A stretch of 27,349 bases of DNA from Clostridiaceae bacterium (GTDB taxonomy: Bacteria > Bacillota > Clostridia > Oscillospirales > Butyricicoccaceae). The stretch lies in contig JAEDEU010000011.1 of assembly GCA_016293155.1 (NCBI GenBank), positions 1 through 27,349 on the forward strand, read 5' to 3'. The notes below the pieces were generated by a model. That model was not told the origin of the DNA. It searched no databases and saw nothing but the letters and a program-made list of their open reading frames with translations. The position numbers and the translations under genes were made by a program. Positions 15,232-24,151 of this stretch are shown here, in pieces. The first letter of the stretch is position 1, and each line of letters begins with the position of its first letter.

Positions 15232-16674
15232 ATGAAACTCGAACAGCTGTTGAATGGAGTAGAAATCGTCAAATCCACGGCGGATCCGGCGCTCGAAGTG
15301 GGTGCGCTCCGCTATGATTCCCGCGAAGTGGAAGCGGGCGATGTATTTGTCGCAATTACCGGCTTTGCAACCGACGGTCATAAGTATATTGCAAAGGCGG
15401 CAGAGCTGGGAGCAGCCGCCGTCATCTGCGAGCGCGAGCCGGAGATCGACATCCCGTATGTGATGGTGCAGTCCTCCCGCCGTGCGCTGGCGCAGATGGG
15501 CGCGGCATACTTCGGACATCCGGCGCAGGAGATGACCATGATCGGCATCACCGGCACAAACGGCAAAACCACCACGACCTATCTCATCAAGGCGATTCTG
15601 GAGGCACAGGGTCATAAGGTCGGTCTGATCGGAACCAATCAGAACATGATCGGCGAGGAGATCCTGCCGACCGAGCGCACCACGCCGGAGTCCTTTGAGC
15701 TGCATAAGCTGTTCCGCACCATGAAGGACGCGGGCTGTACGCACGTGATTATGGAGGTCTCCTCGCATTCGCTGGCGCTCGACCGTGTATACGGCATTCC
15801 GTTTGCCGTCGGCGCGTTTACCAATCTGACGCAGGATCATCTGGATTTCCACATCACGATGGACAATTACCGCGATGCCAAGGCAATCCTGTTCCGCCAC
15901 AGCGCAGTGGGTGTGATGAACATGGACGATGAGGCAGGACGCGTGATCGAGTCCGAGAAGGCATGTCCGTTTGTCACCTATGCGGTGAACCGGGATGCAG
16001 ACCTGCGCGCGCAGAATGTTCAGCTGCACGCGGCGGGCATTGAATTTGACTGCATCTGCGAGGGTAAAACCATTCCGGTGCATCTGGGCATTCCGGGTCA
16101 GTTTACGGTTTACAATGCGCTGACCGCGCTGTCCTGTGCTAAGGCGCTGGGCATTCCGCTGGAGGACGCTGTCAACACCCTCAAAACCGCGCACGGCGTC
16201 AAGGGTCGCGTTGAGGTCGTTCCGACCGGCACGGACTACACGGTTCTGATTGACTACGCCCATTCGCCGGACGGCATGGAAAACGTGCTTTCCGCGGTAC
16301 AGGGCTTTACCAAGGGGCGCGTCATCGGCGTGTTCGGCTGCGGCGGCGACCGCGACCGCACCAAGCGTCCGATCATGGGCGCGGTCGGCGCAAGACTGTC
16401 CGATTACTGCATCGTCACCTCGGATAATCCGCGCACTGAGCAGCCGGAGGCGATTATCGAGGACATTCTGGAGGGCATGAAGGACACGACCACTCCGTAT
16501 GATGTCATCGTCAACCGCCCGCAGGCGATCTGGCACGCGCTGGATATCGCACAGCCGGGTGACACCATCGTGCTGATGGGCAAGGGACATGAAACCTATC
16601 AGGAGATTAACCACGTCAAGCACCATCTGGATGAGCGCGAGGTCGTGGCGGAATATTTTGCAAAAAAGGCCTAA
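15232..16674 (+). CDS. murE: UDP-MurNAc-tripeptide synthetase MurE (meso-DAP type)
   Basis: The 480-residue Mur ligase adds the third stem-peptide residue to UDP-MurNAc-L-Ala-D-Glu in the cytoplasm. The ATP-binding motif G108-T-N-G-K-T113 is clear. The amino-acid-specifying motif is D398-N-P-R401, the version known from meso-diaminopimelate-adding enzymes and not from lysine-adding ones. The cell wall is therefore probably DAP type. An open frame extends back into the PBP gene, but AAGGAGG at 15217-15223 fixes the ATG at 15232. murF is 34 bases downstream. Confidence 0.96.
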   Translation: MKLEQLLNGVEIVKSTADPALEVGALRYDSREVEAGDVFVAITGFATDGHKYIAKAAELGAAAVICEREPEIDIPYVMVQSSRRALAQMGAAYFGHPAQEMTMIGITGTNGKTTTTYLIKAILEAQGHKVGLIGTNQNMIGEEILPTERTTPESFELHKLFRTMKDAGCTHVIMEVSSHSLALDRVYGIPFAVGAFTNLTQDHLDFHITMDNYRDAKAILFRHSAVGVMNMDDEAGRVIESEKACPFVTYAVNRDADLRAQNVQLHAAGIEFDCICEGKTIPVHLGIPGQFTVYNALTALSCAKALGIPLEDAVNTLKTAHGVKGRVEVVPTGTDYTVLIDYAHSPDGMENVLSAVQGFTKGRVIGVFGCGGDRDRTKRPIMGAVGARLSDYCIVTSDNPRTEQPEAIIEDILEGMKDTTTPYDVIVNRPQAIWHALDIAQPGDTIVLMGKGHETYQEINHVKHHLDEREVVAEYFAKKA

Positions 16675-16708
16675 CACGGCAAATAGAAAAAATCAGGGAG
16701 AATGAAGT

Positions 16709-18073
16709 ATGAAGCCTATTACGCTGGCTCAGGCAGCTGAATTTACGGGCGGTGCCGTTGTCGGGGATGCGTCCGCCGTGATCCGCGGCATTTCCACCGA
16801 TTCGCGCACTATTCCCGCACAGGGCATGTATCTGCCGATCATCGGCGAGCGGTTTGACGGACATGATTTTATCGCGTCTGCGGTGCAGAACGGCGCGGCG
16901 GCAGTGGTTTCTGACCGCGATGTGGACTGCGGCGTTCCGGTGCTGCGCGTGGAGGATACGCGCTGTGCGCTGCTGGCACTCGCAGGCGGCTATCGCAGCC
17001 TGTTTGACATTCCGGTGGTCGGTGTCACCGGCTCGGTCGGCAAGACGACCACCAAGGAAATGATCGCCTCCGTGCTGTCGCAGAAGCTGGAGACGCTGTA
17101 CACACAGGGCAATCTCAACAACGAAATCGGTATGCCGCTGACCGTGTTCCGCATGGAGGAGAGCACACAGGCGGCGGTACTGGAAATGGGCATGAACCAT
17201 TTTGGTGAGATTTCGCGCATGACCGTGCAGGCTCAGCCGACCATCGGTGTGATTACCAACATCGGCACCTCGCATATCGAATACCTCGGCTCTCGCGAGG
17301 GTATCTGCAAGGCGAAGCTCGAACTGCTGGAGGGTCTGCGCGAAGGCGGCACGGCGGTGCTGTGCGGCGATGAGCCGCTGCTGTGGGACAAACGCGATGC
17401 GCTCGGCGTCAACACCGTATATTTCGGCATCGACAACCCGCAGGCGCAGATCACGGCAAGCAATCTCGTGCTGTCGGATGAAAAGGTCACGTTTACGGTG
17501 CACGCATTCGATCAGACCTTTGACGCGGTTGTGTATGCCGCAGGACGCCATAATGTGCTCAATGCACTCGCGGCGACCGCGGTCGGTCTGCTGTGCGGAC
17601 TGAGCACGGAGGAAATCGCCGCGGGACTTGCGGCATTCCGCAGTGTCGGTATGCGTCAGCGCATTTATCAGGAGGACGGCTTTACGATTTTTGCCGACTG
17701 CTACAATGCAAGCCCGGATTCGGTCGAGGCATCGCTTGCCGTACTGCGCGATCTCAAGGTCGAGGGCAGACGCATTGCCGTGCTCGGCGGTATGCGCGAG
17801 CTGGGCGACTATACCCGCGAGGGTCATATGCGCTGCGGACGCTGCGCCGCACAGTGTGCGGATGCGATGTATCTGTACGGCGACGGCGCGGAAAGCTATC
17901 GTGAGGGAGCCATTGAGGGCGGAATGGATGCACAGTGCATTCACATTTTTGACTCGCATGAGACGCTCGCCGCGGCACTCAAGGCGGATACGAAGCAGGG
18001 CGATGCACTGCTGTTTAAGGGAAGCCGCTACTGGGCGATGGAAAAATCGCTGGAAGCATTTTTGAAGAAATAA
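16709..18073 (+). CDS. murF: UDP-MurNAc-pentapeptide synthetase MurF
   Basis: The 454-residue Mur ligase adds D-Ala-D-Ala to the UDP-MurNAc-tripeptide, completing the cytoplasmic precursor. The ATP loop is G105-V-T-G-S-V-G-K-T113, the MurF-typical version. The family features LxMGMNHFGEI-like and DCYNASPDS stretches are present. Length is normal. GGGAG at 16696-16700 is eight bases before the ATG. mraY follows after 16 bases. Confidence 0.96.
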   Translation: MKPITLAQAAEFTGGAVVGDASAVIRGISTDSRTIPAQGMYLPIIGERFDGHDFIASAVQNGAAAVVSDRDVDCGVPVLRVEDTRCALLALAGGYRSLFDIPVVGVTGSVGKTTTKEMIASVLSQKLETLYTQGNLNNEIGMPLTVFRMEESTQAAVLEMGMNHFGEISRMTVQAQPTIGVITNIGTSHIEYLGSREGICKAKLELLEGLREGGTAVLCGDEPLLWDKRDALGVNTVYFGIDNPQAQITASNLVLSDEKVTFTVHAFDQTFDAVVYAAGRHNVLNALAATAVGLLCGLSTEEIAAGLAAFRSVGMRQRIYQEDGFTIFADCYNASPDSVEASLAVLRDLKVEGRRIAVLGGMRELGDYTREGHMRCGRCAAQCADAMYLYGDGAESYREGAIEGGMDAQCIHIFDSHETLAAALKADTKQGDALLFKGSRYWAMEKSLEAFLKK

Positions 18074-18089
18074 GAAAGTCAGGGAAACT

Positions 18090-19076
18090 ATGCAACCTTA
18101 TCTGTTTATTGCGAGCGCTGCTGCCGCATTTATTCTTACCGTTATCATCGGACCGTTTCTGATCCGTTATCTGCTCAAGAAAAAGCTCGGACAGAAGATT
18201 CTGGAAATCGGTCCGAAGTGGCACCTCAAGAAGCAGAACACCCCGACCATGGGCGGTGTGATGTTCATCATTTCGATCACCGCCGTGGTTCTGGTCATGA
18301 ATCTGGTGTTCACCGAATTTGAAGCGGGCAACCTGATGGTGCTGCTGATGTCGCTGTGCTACGGCGCAATCGGCTTTGTCGATGACTGGGCGAAAATCCG
18401 CCATCAGGCAAACGGCGGTCTGACCTCGGGTCAGAAGTTTCTGCTTCAGCTGGCGGCTGCGGCGGTATTCGTTGCCGCACTGCGCCTGACCGGCTATCTG
18501 ACGCCCAACCTGTTTATCCCGTTCATCGGCGTGACCATTCCGCTGCCGTGGATTGTATTCATGCTGCTTGCCATCTTTATCATCGTCGGCTGTGACAACG
18601 CGGTCAACCTGACCGACGGCATCGACGGTCTGGCGGCAAGCGTCACGGTTCCGGTTGCGATTTTCTTCATCGTAATCGGCCATAAGACCGGCAATCTTCC
18701 GGTTGTCATCTATGCCTCCGCTCTGCTCGGCGGTCTGCTCGGATTTTTGGTATTCAACTTCAATCCGGCGCGCGTATTCATGGGCGATACCGGCTCCCTG
18801 TTTCTGGGCGGCGCGGTCTGCGGTCTGGCGCTGGCGTGCGATATGCCGCTGATCCTGATCTTCGTGGGTCTGATCTACATCATCGAAACGCTGTCCGTTA
18901 TCATCCAGACCACCTACTTCAAGATGAGCGGCGGCAAGCGTATCTTTAAAATGGCTCCGATTCACCATCACTTTGAGATGTGCGGCTGGGGCGAAAAGAA
19001 GATTGTATTCGTATTTACCGCGATTACCGCTGTGATGTGTGTGGTCGCATACTTCGGCGCAATGCCGAGATTCTGA
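18090..19076 (+). CDS. mraY: Phospho-MurNAc-pentapeptide transferase MraY
   Basis: The 328-residue polytopic membrane enzyme transfers phospho-MurNAc-pentapeptide to undecaprenyl phosphate, making lipid I. Family motifs are visible: N173-L-T-D-G-I-D-G180, F-M-G-D233-T-G and the HHH triad at 292-294 preceding FE. About ten hydrophobic segments span the sequence. AGGGA near 18081-18085 serves the ATG. The order murF-mraY-ftsW-murG with murD missing is notable. Confidence 0.96.
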   Translation: MQPYLFIASAAAAFILTVIIGPFLIRYLLKKKLGQKILEIGPKWHLKKQNTPTMGGVMFIISITAVVLVMNLVFTEFEAGNLMVLLMSLCYGAIGFVDDWAKIRHQANGGLTSGQKFLLQLAAAAVFVAALRLTGYLTPNLFIPFIGVTIPLPWIVFMLLAIFIIVGCDNAVNLTDGIDGLAASVTVPVAIFFIVIGHKTGNLPVVIYASALLGGLLGFLVFNFNPARVFMGDTGSLFLGGAVCGLALACDMPLILIFVGLIYIIETLSVIIQTTYFKMSGGKRIFKMAPIHHHFEMCGWGEKKIVFVFTAITAVMCVVAYFGAMPRF

Positions 19077-19114
19077 TTCCCGGTTCGGGATCATACTAGA
19101 GTGGAGGTGCAGAG

Positions 19115-20449
19115 GTGGCACAAAAGAAGCAACCGCGCCGGGGATTATTTGGACGCCGTCGGCTGAGCACGGAGCGTGTCAGTCCGTCCGGCACAGCCGC
19201 GCAGCCGCGGAATGCAAAACAGTCCGCCTCATCCGCGGAGCCGGGACGCAGACAGACTGCACGGCCGAAGGCAAAGGAATTCGGCGCATTCCGCTGGCAG
19301 CCCAGACTGGATGTATCCGGTGCACAGAATCCGATTATTCAAAATATGCTGCGCGAGTTCAAGCGGCCGTTTGACCAGCCAATGCTGCTCATCACCATTA
19401 TGCTGCTGGTGACCGGACTGATTTTCATTCTTTCCGCGAGCTATCCGAAGGGATATTACAGCACGTCCGAAAGCATCGGCCCGATGACCTATTTTTTCAA
19501 TCAGCTGAAATCCGTGATGATCGGTCTGGTCGTGATGGTGCTCGCTTCCGCGTTTGACTACCGGCAGTATCATATGTGGGGAAAAGTGCTGTATCTGATC
19601 TCGACCCTGCTGCTGATCGCGGTACCGTTTCTGGGTACGGAATATAAGGGTGCAAAGCGCTGGCTGTTTGGCTTTCAGCCGTCCGAGCTGGCGAAAATTT
19701 CATTGATTCTGGTCGTTGCCAGCATGATTAGTATGCATCCCAAGCGCATTCGGACGATAAAGGGGCTGCTGCCTTACGGAGTTGTGCTCGGCGTGTTCAT
19801 CCTCCTGCTGGTGCCGGAGAAGCATACCTCCGCGATGCTGATTTTAACGATGATTACAGTGGTTATGCTGACCGTCGGCGGCATGAGGCTGTGGTATTAT
19901 ATTCCGGTCGGCGTTGTGGGTGCCATCGGTGCAGTTGTCCTGTATGCATCCATGGAGCATGTCCGCGGGCGCTTTGCAGTATGGCTGCATCCGTTTGATT
20001 ATCCGCTGACCGGCGGCTGGCAGGCATGTCAGTCGCTGATCGCAGTCGGCTCAGGCGGTCTGACCGGTCTCGGCATCGGTCAGAGCCGGCAGAAGTTTTT
20101 ATATCTGCCGGAGCCGATGAACGATTTTATTTTTGCGGTCGTCTGTGAGGAGCTGGGTCTGATCGGCGCAGTGCTGGTTATTCTGCTGTTTGCCTACTTT
20201 ATCTTCCGCGGGTTCTGGATTGCCTGCCGCGCAGAGGATCAGATGGGCTGTCTGCTGGCGACCGGCATCACGACCAAATTTGCGGTACAGACCATTATCA
20301 ATCTGTGTGTCGTCACGGGAATCTTTCCGGTTACCGGCGCATCGCTGCCGCTGTTCAGCTACGGCGGCACGGCGATGATTTTGCAGCTGCTGGAAATCGG
20401 TATTCTGCTCAATGTGTCGCGGCACATCCCGCAGTCAAAACGGGAATAA
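19115..20449 (+). CDS. SEDS-family lipid II polymerase FtsW/SpoVE
   Basis: The 444-residue polytopic protein belongs to the FtsW/RodA/SpoVE family of peptidoglycan glycosyltransferases, which work with a class B PBP. About ten membrane segments begin near residue 88. The family loop GGWQACQSLIAVGSGGLTG, the NDFIFAVVCEELG signature and the C-terminal SYGGT stretch are present. It starts at GTG 19115, set by GGAGG at 19103-19107. The first 85 or so residues are unusually long, basic and low in complexity. FtsW (division) and SpoVE (sporulation) cannot be separated by sequence alone. murG follows after 27 bases. Confidence 0.93.
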   Translation: MAQKKQPRRGLFGRRRLSTERVSPSGTAAQPRNAKQSASSAEPGRRQTARPKAKEFGAFRWQPRLDVSGAQNPIIQNMLREFKRPFDQPMLLITIMLLVTGLIFILSASYPKGYYSTSESIGPMTYFFNQLKSVMIGLVVMVLASAFDYRQYHMWGKVLYLISTLLLIAVPFLGTEYKGAKRWLFGFQPSELAKISLILVVASMISMHPKRIRTIKGLLPYGVVLGVFILLLVPEKHTSAMLILTMITVVMLTVGGMRLWYYIPVGVVGAIGAVVLYASMEHVRGRFAVWLHPFDYPLTGGWQACQSLIAVGSGGLTGLGIGQSRQKFLYLPEPMNDFIFAVVCEELGLIGAVLVILLFAYFIFRGFWIACRAEDQMGCLLATGITTKFAVQTIINLCVVTGIFPVTGASLPLFSYGGTAMILQLLEIGILLNVSRHIPQSKRE

Positions 20450-20476
20450 CGATCAAATAAAGGGAGCTGTTAAGTT

Positions 20477-21601
20477 ATGAAACTGCTGATTACAGGCGGC
20501 GGAACCGGCGGCCATGTCAATCCGGGACTGGCGATTGCAAAATATGTTCAGTCTCGCAAGCCGGATACCGAAATCCGCTTCGCCGGCACCGGAACGGGCA
20601 TCGAGACCAAGCTCGTCCCGCGCGAGGGCTATCATTTATATACGGTGGATGTCAAGGGGCTTCAGCGCTCGGTTTCTCCGCGTGCACTGGTCTATAATGC
20701 GGATGCGCTGCTCAAGGCGATGACCGCAACCTCCAAGGCGAAAAAAATTCTGAAGGAATTTGAGCCGGATGTCGTGGTCGGCTGCGGCGGCTATGCGAGC
20801 TTTGCATTCGTCCATGCGGCACAGAAAATGGGCATTCCGACCGTGCTGCTCGAGGTCAATGCGTTCCCGGGCGTGGTCACCAAGTCCTGCGCGAAAAAGG
20901 CAGACAGCGTGCTGATCTGCTTTGAAAATACCAGAAAGCTGCTGGAAAACCGCCCGAATCTGTATCTGACCGGCGCACCGGTCCGCACGGAGATTCTTCA
21001 GGCAGACCGCGCGGCGGCACGCGAAAAGCTCGGTCTGAAGGACGGAGAAAAGCTGGTTGCGTCCTTCTGGGGCAGCCTGGGCGCGCTGTATATGAACCAG
21101 CATATGGTTGGCTTCATCAAGCTGGAGAGCGAGCAGGATGCGTTCCGTCACATCCATGCCACCGGTGCGGCGGCAGCCAAGTGGATGCCGGAAAAGATAC
21201 GCGAGGCGGGCGTGGAGCTGGAGAAGCATCCGAATATCGACCTGCGCGAGTATATCTACGACATGGCGGATGTCATGGCGGCAGCGGATCTGCTGATCTG
21301 CCGCGGCGGCGCGGCGACCATGGGTGAGCTGTGCGCGATGGGCAAGCCGGCGGTCATCGTACCGTCCCCATATGTTGCGGAGAATCATCAGGAGAAGAAC
21401 GCGCGTGCACTGGAGGAAGAGGGCGCGTGCGTGGTCATCACCGAGCCGGAATGCACGCCGGAGAAGCTGTACAAAGCGGTCACAGAGCTGCTGTTTGATG
21501 ATGAGCGCCTGGAGAAGATGAGCCGCGCGAGTGCCGATATGGCGATTGCGGATTCCAGCGAGCAGATTTATCAGCACATCCTCAAGGCGGCAGGCAAGTA
21601 A
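20477..21601 (+). CDS. murG: UDP-GlcNAc:lipid I N-acetylglucosaminyltransferase MurG
   Basis: The 374-residue GT-B enzyme adds GlcNAc to lipid I at the inner membrane face, producing lipid II. The N-terminal glycine loop G7-G-G-T-G-G-H13 is the family hallmark. The C-terminal UDP-GlcNAc-binding region shows RGGAATMGEL and the ENHQEKNA stretch. Length is typical. GGGAG at 20461-20465 serves the ATG. divIB begins 13 bases after the stop. Confidence 0.96.
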   Translation: MKLLITGGGTGGHVNPGLAIAKYVQSRKPDTEIRFAGTGTGIETKLVPREGYHLYTVDVKGLQRSVSPRALVYNADALLKAMTATSKAKKILKEFEPDVVVGCGGYASFAFVHAAQKMGIPTVLLEVNAFPGVVTKSCAKKADSVLICFENTRKLLENRPNLYLTGAPVRTEILQADRAAAREKLGLKDGEKLVASFWGSLGALYMNQHMVGFIKLESEQDAFRHIHATGAAAAKWMPEKIREAGVELEKHPNIDLREYIYDMADVMAAADLLICRGGAATMGELCAMGKPAVIVPSPYVAENHQEKNARALEEEGACVVITEPECTPEKLYKAVTELLFDDERLEKMSRASADMAIADSSEQIYQHILKAAGK

Positions 21602-21614
21602 GCGAGGGATGCGC

Positions 21615-22577
21615 ATGAAGCAGAAAAAAAGGCGCATGAAATCCCCGCGCGTACAGCAGAAAAACATGCTGCGCCGGCGGCGGAACAGACAGCTGCGGTT
21701 TCGCCTGCTCACCGTCTGTCTTGCCGCGGCTGTGGCTGTGATTACGGTGTCCGGCTTTTTCCATGCAGAGGAATTTGTCATCAGCGGCGAAACCCGCTAT
21801 GAGAAGAAGGAGCTGCTGTCCACACTGCCGGTCAAGCAGGGCGACAGCCTGATTTTTCTGGACAAGCACCACGCGATAAGCACCCTGCAAAAGGCATTCC
21901 CGTATCTGGATGAAATCGTGCTTGACCGGAAATTTCCGGACACGCTGGAAATCCAGCTGACTGAGCGCGAGCCGATGGTTGCGGTGCAGCAGGAGGAGGA
22001 GTATTACCTGCTGGATCAGACCGGCAAGGTGCTTGAGCAGAAGGCGGAGGGTGAGACCGGTTCGGTCACGCAGGTCATCGGTGTGGGCACGGTATCGCTG
22101 AAAATCGGAGAGACTATCCCGAAGAAGGGCTATGAAAAGCTGTGGGCGGTGCTGGATTTTCTGGAGCTGATGCGCAAGTATGATCTGAACGACCGCGTCA
22201 ACAGCATTGATATCACCAAATCCTATGAGGTGGATCTCAAATTCGATCAGAACTACCGGATTGAGTTCGGCAGCGTGGACGATAAGGATCTGGTCGAATA
22301 TAAAATCCAATTCCTACAGGCAGTGCTCAAGAAGGAATCCCTGCCGAAGTCCGGCATCATTGATCTGAGTGACGGGCAGCAGGCGCGCTACCGTCCGTTC
22401 AGCGGAACGGATACCACGAAGGCTTCGGAGCAGGAGGAGCAGGACTCTGATGGAACTGATCAGACCACCGAAGCCGAGAACACAGAGGATACCGGTGAAG
22501 CCGATTCGGACGATATTGCGGACACCGATACGCAGGAACAGCCGGCAGAGCAGGATGATGAGGCACAGCAGGAATAA
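21615..22577 (+). CDS. divIB: Cell division protein DivIB/FtsQ with an acidic C-terminal tail
   Basis: The 320-residue bitopic membrane protein has an Arg/Lys-rich cytoplasmic N-terminus, one membrane segment at about residues 30-48 and a POTRA-type domain beginning near residue 50. FtsQ/DivIB-type beta repeats follow to about 260. It joins FtsL and DivIC in the septal complex. The last roughly 58 residues hold 23 Asp/Glu and one Lys, so the tail is probably disordered and outside the membrane. Two in-frame ATGs, at 21609 and 21615, are possible. GAGGG at 21604-21608 has usable spacing only for 21615. This gene closes the main dcw run. Confidence 0.9.
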   Translation: MKQKKRRMKSPRVQQKNMLRRRRNRQLRFRLLTVCLAAAVAVITVSGFFHAEEFVISGETRYEKKELLSTLPVKQGDSLIFLDKHHAISTLQKAFPYLDEIVLDRKFPDTLEIQLTEREPMVAVQQEEEYYLLDQTGKVLEQKAEGETGSVTQVIGVGTVSLKIGETIPKKGYEKLWAVLDFLELMRKYDLNDRVNSIDITKSYEVDLKFDQNYRIEFGSVDDKDLVEYKIQFLQAVLKKESLPKSGIIDLSDGQQARYRPFSGTDTTKASEQEEQDSDGTDQTTEAENTEDTGEADSDDIADTDTQEQPAEQDDEAQQE

Positions 22578-22588
22578 ACTCCCGCTGT

Positions 22589-22621
22589 TTCCCAGAAAAA
22601 ACGACAAGTTTTTTTGAGGAA
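22589..22621 (+). terminator. Possible AT-rich terminator after divIB
   Basis: AAAAAAC (22596-22602) pairs with GTTTTTT (22608-22614) around GACAA. TTCC (22589-22592) and GGAA could extend the stem past a small internal loop. The stem is weak, but it ends in a T run and precedes the ftsZ promoter. Confidence 0.4.
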
Positions 22622-22635
22622 TCTGCTCTGATAGC

Positions 22636-22664
22636 TTGCAAAATTTCCGGGAAAGAGTTAAAAT
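22636..22664 (+). promoter_or_regulatory. Sigma-A-type promoter of ftsZ
   Basis: TTGCAA (22636-22641) and TAAAAT (22659-22664) are separated by exactly 17 bases. The -35 matches that of the mraZ promoter. The leader would be about 95 bases and contains a small CCCC/GGGG hairpin at 22684-22702. Confidence 0.7.
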
Positions 22665-22767
22665 TAAGAAAATGGGTGTACATCCCCTGTTTGGCAACGG
22701 GGAAAACCGATAAAAGTATTTAAATTTGATAAAAAAACTGTTGAGATTCGACGGAGGAGATCGAAGC

Positions 22768-23937
22768 ATGGGTTTTGAATTTGAAATGGATTATGAAAAT
22801 GTTGTAAATATCAAGGTTGTCGGTGTCGGCGGCGGCGGCAACAATGCGGTAAACCGCATGGTAAGCAGCGGTGTGCAGGGCGTTGAGTTCGTAGCAATCA
22901 ATACGGACAAGCAGGCGCTGGCACGTTCTGAGGCTTCGATCAAGATTCAGGTCGGTCAGAAGCTGACCAAGGGTCAGGGCGCAGGCTCCAAGCCGGAGGT
23001 AGGCCGCAAGGCGGCAGAGGAAAACCGTGAGGACATCACCAAGGCTCTGGAAGGCGCACACATGGTATTTATCACCGCCGGCATGGGCGGCGGCACCGGC
23101 ACCGGCGGCGCTCCGGTTGTCGCTCAGATCGCACGCGAGATGGGCATCCTGACCGTCGGCGTTGTCACCAGACCGTTCGGCTTTGAGGGCAGAATGCGTA
23201 TGCAGCAGGCAAATGCCGGCATCGAGCAGCTCAAGGAGAATGTTGACTCCCTGATTATCATCCCGAACGAGCGTCTGAAGTTCGTCAGCGAGCAGAAGAT
23301 TAGCTTTAAGAATGCATTCGAAATCGCAGACAGCGTTCTGCGTCAGGCAGTTGCCTCCATCTCCGAGCTGATTACCGTTCCGGGCTTCATCAACCTGGAC
23401 TTCGCGGACGTTACCTCGGTCATGAAGTCCGCAGGCTACGCGCATATGGGCGTTGGCTCTGCAGCAGGCAAGGACAAGGCAGAGGAAGCAGCAAAGAAGG
23501 CAATTTCCTCTCCGCTGCTTGAGACCTCTATCAAGGGCGCGCACGGCGTCATTCTCAGCATCATCGGTTCGTCCGACATCGGTCTGGACGAGATCGAGCG
23601 CGCGGCAGGCATGGTTCAGGCAGCCGCTCATCCGGATGCACACATCATCTTCGGTGCTTCCATCGACGAGGATGTAGACGATGAGATTCGCGTTGTTGTC
23701 ATTGCAACCGGCTTCGATCAGACTCCGGAGTCCGCTGCACAGGCTCAGTCCTCCATCTTTACCGCTGCAAAGAAGTCCGCTCCGGCGTATACTGCTCCGG
23801 CAGCACCGGTTGCTGAGCCGGCATATTCCGCACCGGCAGCAGAGCCGGCACCGCAGCCGAAGGCAAAGGCGGAAACCAGCACCGCACTTCCGGCAGACGA
23901 TCCGTTTGCGGAAATCATGAAGCTGTTCAACAAGTAA
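22768..23937 (+). CDS. ftsZ: Cell division GTPase FtsZ
   Basis: The 389-residue tubulin homologue polymerises into the Z ring. The tubulin signature G107-G-G-T-G-T-G113 and the T7-loop NLDFADV needed for GTP hydrolysis at the subunit interface are intact. After the globular domain comes an Ala/Pro-rich linker, then the terminal peptide ending DDPFAEIMKLFNK, which differs from the common IPxFLR-type tail. The frame is open back to 22726, but GGAGG at 22753-22757 fixes the ATG at 22768. It has its own promoter and terminator. No ftsA lies beside it. Confidence 0.97.
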   Translation: MGFEFEMDYENVVNIKVVGVGGGGNNAVNRMVSSGVQGVEFVAINTDKQALARSEASIKIQVGQKLTKGQGAGSKPEVGRKAAEENREDITKALEGAHMVFITAGMGGGTGTGGAPVVAQIAREMGILTVGVVTRPFGFEGRMRMQQANAGIEQLKENVDSLIIIPNERLKFVSEQKISFKNAFEIADSVLRQAVASISELITVPGFINLDFADVTSVMKSAGYAHMGVGSAAGKDKAEEAAKKAISSPLLETSIKGAHGVILSIIGSSDIGLDEIERAAGMVQAAAHPDAHIIFGASIDEDVDDEIRVVVIATGFDQTPESAAQAQSSIFTAAKKSAPAYTAPAAPVAEPAYSAPAAEPAPQPKAKAETSTALPADDPFAEIMKLFNK

Positions 23938-23952
23938 ATTTTTGACCCAATC

Positions 23953-23981
23953 GCCCTTCTTCCACCGGAGGAAGGGCTTTT
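23953..23981 (+). terminator. Intrinsic terminator after ftsZ
   Basis: GCCCTTCTTCC (23953-23963) and GGAGGAAGGGC (23967-23977) form an 11-bp stem with one G-U pair and a three-base loop, followed by TTTT. Confidence 0.88.
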
Positions 23982-24013
23982 AAATGAAAAAGAAAAACCT
24001 CAGCAGGGAAGGG

Positions 24014-24096
24014 GGGATCGTCGTGAGTTCCGATCCCGGAAGTCGATATTGTACCTATTTCCACGCTCCGGCGGTTCGCTCCTGCGGTACCGGAGC
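24014..24096 (+). promoter_or_regulatory. Structured leader with two hairpins upstream of corA
   Basis: GGGATCG (24014-24020) pairs with CGATCCC (24031-24037), and GCTCCGG (24065-24071) pairs with CCGGAGC (24090-24096). Both stems are perfect 7-mers in the 170-bp gap between the ftsZ terminator and corA. Cation-transporter genes are often under riboswitch control, but I do not recognise the M-box, Mn or NiCo consensus here. I see no good sigma-A promoter in the gap. Confidence 0.4.
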
Positions 24097-24151
24097 ATAA
24101 AATCCTGTGCGCGGGGATACCTGCGCCGCGATGTCCGATACAGGAGGTTTT

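Noticed and set aside
13323..15278. Minus-strand open frame of 651 codons opposite the PBP gene
   Set aside because: It is antisense to a complete, motif-bearing PBP and shows no family signature.
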